In this document: piece by piece, positions 55,429 to 64,000 of the stretch
Position numbering within the stretch: the stretch's first letter is position 1
Layout of the letters: every line of letters begins with the position of its first letter
NCBI GenBank assembly: GCA_951812925.1
Contig: OX638371.1
Span: forward strand, 2,232,001 to 2,296,000
Source: Calliopum simillimum
Lineage: Eukaryota; Arthropoda; Insecta; Diptera; Lauxaniidae
DNA: 64,000 nucleotides
Direction of reading: 5' to 3'
Notes under the pieces: model-generated
The model's input: only the letters and a program-made list of their open reading frames with translations
What the model was told of the DNA's origin: nothing
Database searches by the model: none
Translations under genes and position numbers: made by a program

Positions 55429-56326
55429 ATTTAAGTTGTAACGAAAATTGCTTAGTTTTTATGCTTTACCGCGTTTTCTCAGCACTTTTACTAAATTTTA
55501 TGTATAACAGCACTTTCTTTTCCCTTTTTTCCCCCTCACATCTTGAGTTTAAACGCATGGCGCATCAGTGTTGCCATCTTTTGTCATTTGGTTTACACTA
55601 TTCCCCTCTTTTTTTTATCAATTTACAAGCAAAACTACGTAAAAATAATTGAAATGGGGGAGTGACAACGTGAAAGTTCTTATGAATTTGGTAGGTGGTT
55701 ATATAGGGAAAATCGGTAATAGGGGAATTAATGTAAATGCCAAGGAAGGGTAAACTTGCGTTTGTTTTTATGAAATGGCGAAAATTGGTTTGATTATTTT
55801 TTTTTGTTTGTGTATTTCGTGTAACCCTCATCAATGCGATCCGCGTAAAATATAGGGGTTGTTCCTATACAAAAAGTGTAGCGAAGCTTTACAACGTTTT
55901 GTATATTGATATTGTAAGAAATCGCTTTTTTCTTGAGAAAAACTATTCAAGAGCATATTCCTTTAACTTAAGTAAACTTTAAGCTTTCTTACAAATTGAA
56001 TATATTATTGTTTAAGAAACCAATTTGGTAACATATGTGACCTAAAAATTTTTATTATATAACTAATATCGTGATTCATGTTCCATTCTGATTCAAACTA
56101 CAGCGAAACATTTTGCAGTAAACAAAAATATTATGAAAATTTAATTGATTTACTTCTGTATATGAGACAACAAGTTGTTTAACACCATTAATTAGCACAA
56201 AGTTGTTAATTTATCAGACAAAGTTACATGTACTTCATGCAGTTATTCAGCAAAAAGCTACAAAAAAAATTTTACAAATGCAATATTGCATTTATTGTTG
56301 AAATAATGTTTCAAATTACAATCTCA
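55429..56326. other. non-coding AT-rich stretch
   Basis: Short frames without domains. No repeat is recognised. Confidence 0.5.
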
Positions 56327-56522
56327 TAGCCAAGTTATCATCAATATCGAATATCAATGAATCATATGTGATCAAGTCAAGGTGTGCTGTGGTGAAGTCA
56401 TATGTAATGACTTGTTAGTAGTAGATCTTTCGTATCTAACCTTATTGATTTCACTTCTTTTCCAATAAAACTCTTTAGGTTCTGGTGGGCAAGTTGACCG
56501 TATATACATAGATTTTAATAAA
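56327..56522 (+). pseudogene. relic of the 18.8-kb LINE family (RT region)
   Basis: CATAGCCAAGTTATCATCAA, GATCAAGTCAAGGTGTGCTG, TGGTGAAGTCAT, TCTAACCTTATTGATTTCAC and GGTTCTGGTGGGCAAGTTGA match 21352-21560 of ORF2 in order, with deletions and substitutions. It is far too short and broken to code. It shows an older or related copy of the same LINE. Confidence 0.85.
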
Positions 56523-57413
56523 TACCGTTTCCATCTAAAATTTTTTGAAATTTGCAGTAGGGTCCTCAGATTTTGATAAAAATTTGCAGAGCTGTTTTTA
56601 GTGCTCTCATTATTAGTTTTGTAGAAAAAATTTTTTTTCCGCATGGTAGTTCAGAGTGTCAAAATAGTGTTTTTGCGAAAAATCGATGAAATTTTTTTTT
56701 TCAAAGTTCCGTCATTTTGTCAATCAATTTTATTAATTTTTGTTTTCTGATTCTTTTAGCAATTGAAATGTTATTTTGATTTCCATTTTCAAGTTTTGAA
56801 AAACAATATATTTCTTTTTAAATTTTTTTCTACGGAAAGAAAGTTGGGGATAAAAAGAAAGAAAAAATTAAAAAAAAATTATTGTATTGTAGTACAATCA
56901 TTTGGGAGAATAAAATGATGTTACCTGGAAAGTTTTGCGGTATTTTCGCAAATGAGTTATTTTATAGATTTCGATGTGCTCTTTCAGGATTTCATTTTTG
57001 CTACCTCGAATCAAAAAAAAAAATTAACTTTTAAGATTTTTCAAAAAATGAGAGCCCAATTGCAAATTTCGAAAAATTTGAGGTGGAATCGATCAAAATC
57101 TTAATTTTCCAGCTTGAATTGAAAATATCTCCAAAACTACAAAACTTAAGGAAAAATAAATTTAGATTAGTGGAGCAAACAGATGCATTTACTTTGTGCT
57201 GATTACAAAATATTTTTCAAATAAATGAAAGTCAACAAAAACGTTTTTTTCAATCATTTTCCAAGTGCGATAAATCGAAGTGAATCAATCGAAAAGCTGA
57301 ATGTAATCTATATTTATGCAGTAAATTTATTATATTTTGTGATTCACAACCGAATCTAACCAAAATGTTCACACAAAAGAATTTGCTTATTGCTTTTCAA
57401 AGTGGCAGTCAAA
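56523..57413. other. non-coding AT-rich stretch
   Basis: T/A runs with no recognised feature. Confidence 0.5.
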
Positions 57414-57833
57414 GTCGGTTGTGGGCACCCAATTGGGTCGGTTGTGGTCACCCTTCTTTTTTTTTATTTAAAGCGTGTGTTTTGCTGAAATATCGTCGTG
57501 CTTCCAGCATTACTAATTTAAATGGTGTTCTTATGACTTTTTACGCTTTTTTGGTGCAAAGGAAAGAACCAAAAGACACATTAAAGATATCGTAGAAAAA
57601 AGTTGTTTTCAGCCGGAATTCTAAGGGTGCCCACAACCGACCCAAAAATTTTTTTTTGTCAAAAATGATCACCTCACTAGTTTTTTGATGTAATTTTTCC
57701 AACTGACGAAATCAATTTACTTTCACCAGTAGTTAGCTAAGGTTTCTAGTTTTTCATTGATACTTAAATGTCTGCATAATATATATATGGTCAAAAGATA
57801 TGAGTCGAAAACAAAATGGTGCCCACACCCGAC
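57414..57833. repeat. cluster of four GTCGGTTGTGGGCACC blocks in both orientations
   Basis: GTCGGTTGTGGGCACCC at 57414-57430, GTCGGTTGTGGTCACCC at 57438-57454, the inverse GGGTGCCCACAACCGAC at 57625-57641, and GGTGCCCACACCCGAC at 57818-57833. The outer pair could be TIRs of a MITE of about 420 bp, with inner copies from an earlier insertion. The 76-codon frame over this region is repeat sequence. Confidence 0.6.
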
Positions 57834-60120
57834 ACTATTCCCTTACATATTTAAGCGAATAATTTGACATCCCTGTAGTTAAAAATATTGCCGCCTGCAT
57901 AAATTGTTTGTGGTTAATTACGACTAGCTAATTTCAAAATGCAATTTCAACCGCATTTTTATATTTTGAAAATTTTTGCTTACTAATTTACGCTCGAGAC
58001 CAGCCAACTAAAGTGGCTAACAATGTTGTGGTTTTTAAAATGCTGCAGCGTTTTTTCTGTTGTGTTGCTTTTGCCTTTGCTGCCACTGCTGCTGTTGTCA
58101 TACAATGAATACATTGTTGTTGGCATTTTTAAATTAACTTGCTAATATTGAACATTAAAAATATTCATTAAAAACTTAATGATTTTGCTTTTAAAAAAAT
58201 GTTGTGTGGGCGTTGTTTTGCATGTTCTAAAATTGTTAATTTAAATTGAACTGGGTTGTATTTTGCTTGAATTGATTTGTCTGCAAAGGTTGAAGCTTAA
58301 AAAAAATAATTTAAATTTTTAAGTCAGCAATAAATAAATAAACACTTGGCGCGCGAAAAATCAAATTTTCATTTATTTTTGTGTTTTTTTTTTTAAATTT
58401 TCATTCTTTGAGAAATTGGAAAATTTGTAATTTCGAAGAAATCTTACAACACCACACTACACAGGTAAATGTGTGCGAGTGTTGAAATCATCATACAATT
58501 GGTATAAAGTTTGCGCTTTGGTGTTGTGTGTTTGCCGTAGTCTAGTGAATATTTTATGACATTAATAAATACCAAGTAGACCAAGTTAACAAGTTGTAAG
58601 ACGTTTATGCGCTACCTTAAATATTCATGCGACCGTTGACTGTATTTGTGTTGGTGTTGTTGCCAGCAAAAGTTTTGCAAGCTTGGGCACAAATGAGTGG
58701 CGATTTTTATTTTTTTTTGTATTTCATTATTATAAAATACGTGTAAAAGACTCACGGAAAAGATTAGAGAATTTCAAGATATAAATTGGATTGCATTCAG
58801 TGCAGATATTTGGCAAGCAAAAAAGATATTAAATAGATTTTATATAAGTTAAGTTTTCTTTTCCAATATAGATTTTGTGCGGCACGTAGGATATCTTCAG
58901 GTTCACTTATTACACACTTTAAAGGTTTATTTTAACGAAAAGTTTTTCAACAATTGTTGTAAAAATTCAAAATTTCTGGATCGGGCTGTCCAGTAAACAT
59001 AAGGTAGTGTTCATTCAAATAATACTCCTTTCATTTGCGACCCTTTTCTTAGAAATCACATGAATGATATGAGGTATACCAAGTTGTTTTTGTTGAATTT
59101 TTGGTAACGCTGCAACTATATACAACACTTGAGGCTCATCAATATTCATAGCCATACTTATGAAAATCGTGATGAGATACAAAGAAAAACAAAAGAAATT
59201 CTACTAAAAAAAACACACCAAAACCAAAAATACAAACAACAAAAATACGCAATGTACACAATTCAAATCGGCAGCAGCAACAGCAGCAGTTAAGGCAACA
59301 TTTCACCCCAACTACTTATGTAACAAACTCGGTACATGTCTGAGATAAGGCAACGCACACAAGTATGCCCCAAACAGTAGGCAAGCAAATCCATTGAAGT
59401 TTTCTCACCCATACGCTGACCTTGACTTTCATTATCATCATGGTTATGTAGGCACAAAAAAAAAGAAGTGAATCCCAACATCAAACAAATCAAAAATAAT
59501 CAATTTCAAAATAGAACAAAAGATGGCGCTGCATTAAATTGCAAATTGGCATTTGTGTGTGAGTGGGGTAAGAAATTGAAAACCGCAGAAGGTCATTAGA
59601 TGATGTAAGAGTCAAATTGATTTGATTTAAGCATTAAAGATCTAATTCTTCAAGGGAAAGAATTCGTTCGAAATAGAATCAATTTCGAATTTGTAGCATT
59701 TTCATGGTTTTATATGAGTTCACTCCATCAGGTGCACTTGAACTTGTGGAAATAATTTTTTTTTTTGTTTTGTGCGATTTGCGACTTTTGTTTTTGTTTA
59801 AAATAGAAAATTTTATTTTTAAATTGTTATTGTTTTTATTTTGTTTTTTGTAAAGTTTTTTTTATTGTTTTTGTTTATTTCAATTGCTCTTTTCTATTTT
59901 TAAGTGAAATTTTGCAAAATTTGTTTTTGTTTACAAAATGTTCATCAATGTGAAGAACAGACAACGGGGCGACTGTAGAATTTTTGGTTGAAACGGACGA
60001 ATTTGCGTCGCAAGGGTTAGGCTGTATCTTAGCTCATATTGCGATTTTGTTGTCTCAATCAATTTAAGGAAAATCAATATCAATATCAATAACACCGTTC
60101 GACAAAAAAAAAAAAAAAAA
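57834..60120. other. non-coding stretch
   Basis: TTG/CTG trinucleotide patches at 58055-58100, a CAGCAG patch at 59270-59290 and T-rich sequence at 59755-59930. No coding gene is recognised. Confidence 0.5.
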
Positions 60121-60843
60121 CACATGACAAAGTCCAAAAAATTCTTAAAGTAGACGTTAAAAAAAATAACCGTGTCTCGTGGTTTTTCTAGACCGCGTCA
60201 CATTTTTTTTTAATCGATTTTTGGAGTTTTTTTCCACTGTACATGAAAAAACAAAAATACCGCATTCTTGTGTTAAATCGATGAATTTAACTATATGATC
60301 CTTACATTTGAGGTGTATCATGTATTCAGCAAACTTATGCAGGATATTGCGGGGAATATTTTTGTAGAAAACTTTAACCCTGCACAACCTCCACATGTGG
60401 GTCATTATTGCCCTTTTCTTAAAAAGGTACAAAAATGACATCTAAAACAGGGGAATATTGAGTCTGTATATACTACAGAAATATTTGCTATTCAATTTCA
60501 CTACTAGTTACTGAACATTAAAAAAGCAAGCACCTTTTTAAGAAAAGGGCAAAAATGACCCACATGTGGAGGTTGTGCAGGGTTAAAGTTTTCTACAAAA
60601 ATATTCCCCGCAATATCCTGCATAAGTTTGCTGAACACATGATACACCTCAAATGTAAGGATCATATAGTTAAATTCATCGATTTATCACAAGAATGCAG
60701 TATTTTTGGTTTTTTCATATACAGTGGATAAAAAAACTTCAAAAATCGATTAAAAAAAAATGTGACGTGCTGGAGAAAAATCACGAGAAACGGGTATTTT
60801 TTTTTAACCTCTACTTTAAGAATTTTTTGGATTTTCTAATGTG
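60121..60843. mobile_element. 723-bp palindromic foldback element
   Basis: Arms of about 310 bp (60121-60432 and 60530-60843) are mirror images with only scattered changes. Examples are AAGGATCATATAGTTAAATT, TGCAGGATATTGCGGGGAAT and CCTCCACATGTGGGTCATTA, each found with its complement in the other arm. The loop of about 97 bp is unique. It has no gene; the 94-codon minus frame lies in an arm. A small relic of the arm is at 6140-6200. Confidence 0.9.
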
Positions 60844-61794
60844 TTTTTAAAAAAGTTCGAAATTGTTCCACAGTGTAATCAAATCAATCAGTTCGTCAGC
60901 AAAATGCTACGTTAACTGAGAACCAAGGCATCTATCTATTTAATATGATGTAAAATGCTTAGAATCCTTCAAAAAATAAGTGTCCATTTTTTCAGAATTT
61001 TTTTTTTTTTTGACTAAGTTTAGAAAAATTATAAAATAGTTCAAAAAATTCTGAGAAAAATCCCAAATATTTTTTGGACAATTCTTTCAATACTTTTTCG
61101 TAAGGTTCCTTATTTTTGAGTAAAAAGTCGTTTTTCCGACCTCGTTATTGAAAAACGTAAAAAAATTGATTTTTGGAATCGAATATTATCTATACCCAAA
61201 AAAAAAAAGAAGGTTTTTAAGTGCCAACATTTTTGCTAAAAAATAATCTTTATTTCTAAAGCACTCTTGGCTATCCATTTTAAATAAAAAAAGAGTTAAG
61301 ACCAAAAACCATGTTTTTTTTTATCCAAAATAGACCTTTAATAGAATCAAAAGTGCTCCATTGGTTTTTCTCAGAATGAAAAAAAAAAAAAAAAAAAATA
61401 AATAAATAAATGATGCAGATATCATTTTTAAGAGCCCCTCTAACTTTTTAGTCGGTTTCGGGATGATTTTATTTTGTTTCATACGAAATTTACCCGGTCT
61501 ACTGCAGACATAAAAAAAACGCAACAAATACAGTCTTAGAATTGCTCTTTTACGTATGGTTTTTGAGATATTGGAACTTAAAAAGTTTATTTTTTAATGG
61601 TAATACTATCTCAGATGTTGAATTTTATTGCTATACCTCAAATAAATTTGCTATTTTGTGTTTTATGAGACTGGAGTGTTGCAAGAATGCAGAAAAGTTG
61701 CTAAAGGAACAAACTCATTGTACTCCAAAGTGCGGTGTGAACGAAGTGGCTCAAAATTGCACAAGCCCAGATTGAGAAAACCAGATTCAAGAAA
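60844..61794. other. AT-rich stretch with repeat fragments
   Basis: 61021-61090 resembles 43916-43980, and 61453-61510 (GGTTTCGGGATGATTTTATT and GGTCTACTGCAGAC) resembles 44694-44735. A/T runs occur at 61005-61016 and 61379-61400. Confidence 0.45.
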
Positions 61795-62170
61795 CCTTAT
61801 GTTAAACATTTAAATGAAAGAGCTGTTGCAACTACATAAAACTTTCAAGTTTTAATTCACAGAGTGAAAAATTCTTAAATTTGGGAAATAAAATTAGGGA
61901 TTTTTTTCGAAAATCCGAATTTCTTTCTTATATTCAAAAAACTAATATTTAATTATGGAAGGCTTCAGCAAATAGACCAAATAAACCTCAGTATAAGCTT
62001 TAGGAGGCAGAACCACTTAATTTTTAAGATATTCTCCTGGAAACACGATTATACCTTGGTATTTTTGTTCTTAAAAAATATGTTAGTTAGATATTTAACT
62101 TTTAATTTGTGCAATAATAAGATTTATAAATTGCTTGTTCTTTCTCGTGGACCACTGTGTGCCGTGTTCG
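61795..62170 (+). repeat. dispersed repeat, plus-strand copy of 17660-18120
   Basis: Same ordered blocks as at 17660-18120 in the opposite direction, ending in GACCACTGTGTGCCG, which also occurs at 23575-23589. Confidence 0.65.
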
Positions 62171-63596
62171 TAGGGTTTTAAAAGTTTTTTGTTTGTTGTT
62201 CTATTCGAACTGCAATATTTGCTTGGAATCGAGCGTTAAACGTTTTTCATGACTGTTAAAGCTTTAATGAGGATGAAAGTTTTTAAAGATTTGCCTCTTT
62301 ATGTAGAACTCTTCAACATCAAGCACGATTTGCTGCTGTACCTTTACAAATAATACGTGGATTTCTTACCTGAAAATAAAAAAGAAAAATTTACATTTAT
62401 AATTTTGTATTAAATATTATTTAACGTACAAAGACAAAGAAAATTTACTTAAACAAATATATTGTTTCATAAATATTCATAAATCCGTAAATTCAATAGC
62501 AAATTAAACAATAAATATGCAAATTTATTTGAAATATTTAGTAAGGCACATTAGAAAACTTTATAAATGGTGTGTGCAATAAATTAAAATATTGAGTGTT
62601 TATTGTGCAATTTCCGCCCACTGTGACGTCTCACGTGAGTAGTATGCGCACAGTTGAAGATTTATTTGCCACGCAATTAATGTGACGCAGGAAATCGTTT
62701 AGTGTTGCCCCATTTACACCGTAAATCAAAATAAAATTTTATCGAAATGAAAATATAAACAAAAGAAAGAAAAAAGAAATCCTCTACTAAACAGATGCTG
62801 TAAATGCGTTGTGTACGTGTCGTCAATGAACGGAATTGACTGATGGCAAATAAATAATTTAGATTTTTAATTAAATTCAATTGCGAATTGTTTGTATTTA
62901 CGAAAACGACAACAACAACAACAAGAACATAACATGAAAGTACGAAACTGACAACAGCAACAACAACAACAACAAATTCAAAACCAACAATTTTCAAAAT
63001 TATAGCAACATACGGCCAAATGCAGGTTGTTGCGCGCACAGTGGGATTTATAACACAAATCAGTTGATGGTCACTTGCTTAATGATGAATTGGTTCTGCT
63101 TCTTCTTATTTGTCTTTTTAATGTATTGCATTTAATTTTTGGCATTATTGTTATGTATTGACATTACAAAAAAAATCAACAACAAATTTATTTTTAAATA
63201 AACAAATTGTTTCATATTATCGCTTGTTGGTTTTTCAGTTTTTATTTTTTTTTTTGTGTAATGTTGCAAGATGTTGATGTTTTTCTTTTATTATTTCTGG
63301 CATTTAGTGACTCAAATGTACGTCAAGGTAACCAATATGTTTAGTTTGAGACTAAATTTATTTTGATTGAACGATTTAGATATGGTACCAATTTAATAAA
63401 TATTGATTTCATATAAAGTTGATGTTTTCTTGATAAATCGAATATTTTATTAGTTAAGCACGACTTAATTTTAACCAAGTACATACTAGCATTTCTTGGT
63501 GTGCGTTGCTACATCTTCTCTTGTGCAGACGGCAGGGCATATTCAATTAAATTAAACCAAAAAATTTAACTGTTCCGATGCAATTTTTATACTTAC
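62171..63596. other. non-coding stretch with (CAA)n
   Basis: CAACAACAACAACAA runs at 62910-62926 and 62952-62976 produce an artificial minus frame. No gene is seen. Confidence 0.5.
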
Positions 63597-63803
63597 CAAA
63601 TCTCATCTATGTGAGTTAAATAGTTTCAGAGACCTGACATTTGTCCCTATAATCATAATACATACAATAAATGTCTTCAATCTCCGTTAAATATTTTCAG
63701 AGACAGAATAAATGTAACAGGGAAACTCTAGGTGAAAAAAGCCCTGTACCCAAAAAAACTAATGACGTCGAAGCACGCACCGTACCCGAAAACATAAATA
63801 TAT
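63597..63803 (+). repeat. dispersed repeat, copy 2 of the 8.3-kb family (short form)
   Basis: CCAAATCTCATCTATGTGAG, TTTCAGAGA, ATAATAAATGTC-like and GCACGCACCGTACCCGAAAA match the outer parts of 8270-8915. The internal tandem module is missing or reduced to one unit. Confidence 0.7.
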
Positions 63804-64000
63804 GTATGGGTGAATGTCACGGAATACCATAATTTCGGGATATGAAAATTTGAATTTCAAAAGTTGTTGAAATTGTCAAGTAACCGGTGGATTCCATCGT
63901 CCTGATCATAAGAAGTCTGAAAAATCCCTGAAATCTGCATGACGCCTCCCATACTCATCTGCAGCAACAAAATCATGACGGACGGGACACATGACGGAGA
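63804..64000. other. window end, less AT-rich
   Basis: The last 150 bases are less AT-rich and could belong to a gene or element continuing beyond the window. No domain can be read in any frame. Confidence 0.3.

Noticed and set aside
60157..60441. 94-codon minus frame with a basic, Cys-containing sequence
   Set aside because: Lies in one arm of the palindrome; the mirror arm carries stops and no domain is recognisable.
62677..63039. 120-codon minus frame with valine runs
   Set aside because: Valine runs come from (CAA)n read on the minus strand.
1..64000. CRISPR arrays, bacterial operons, prophage or rRNA genes
   Set aside because: The sequence is eukaryotic in character; no spacer-repeat pattern, no rRNA sequence and no bacterial gene organisation.

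Overview
This looks like nuclear DNA from a higher dipteran fly (Brachycera; tephritid- or Drosophila-like). The pointers are strong A+T richness, abundant TTG/CAA/CAG trinucleotide runs and TGTATGTA-type microsatellites, and the mix of mobile elements: a mariner relic, a BEL/Pao LTR retrotransposon primed by tRNA-Lys, a CR1/Jockey-type LINE, an RTE-like fragment and many foldback MITEs. No complete host gene is visible. The window reads like intergenic or very long intronic sequence. The family calls are my reading of motifs; no database search was possible.

Layout. 0-3 kb: a broken mariner transposase, a zinc-finger relic, and a foldback element sitting inside a (TA)n tract. 5.0-6.0 kb: a degenerate 10-bp minisatellite. 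8.3-8.9 kb: a dispersed repeat with an internal tandem module. 9.4-16.6 kb: a full-length minus-strand BEL/Pao element (461-bp LTRs that look identical, GTATG target duplication, PBS, PPT). Its polyprotein carries one in-frame TGA and two deletions/frameshifts. 18.8-22.7 kb: a near-intact LINE with a PHD-finger ORF1 and an endonuclease/reverse-transcriptase ORF2. These overlap in a -1 arrangement at a canonical slippery heptamer. 22.8-31 kb: tandem repeats and a series of terminal-inverted-repeat (TIR) elements. 31-33 kb: the least repeat-like stretch, with weak exon candidates. 33.4-35 kb: a 40-bp tandem array. 35.6-47.7 kb: more TIR elements, including a TTAA-flanked piggyBac-like MITE and three copies of one long-TIR foldback family. 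51-54 kb: an RTE-like 3' fragment and a nested foldback. 56.3 kb: a 200-bp relic of the LINE family. 60.1-60.8 kb: a 720-bp near-perfect palindrome. 61.8-63.8 kb: second copies of repeats seen at 18 kb and 8 kb.

How the parts relate. Nothing here forms a host pathway. The only protein-coding logic is retrotransposon logic: BEL gag-pol, which is broken, and LINE ORF1/ORF2, which look possibly competent. The non-coding elements share modules: the same 15-30 bp blocks recur inside several different TIR elements, and one 17-20 bp motif around ACATGACGTATGA recurs at about seven places. The most novel observations are the -1 frameshift signal joining the LINE ORFs, the young but triply broken BEL copy with an exact 300-bp tandem duplication at its edge, and the network of MITEs with shared cores.
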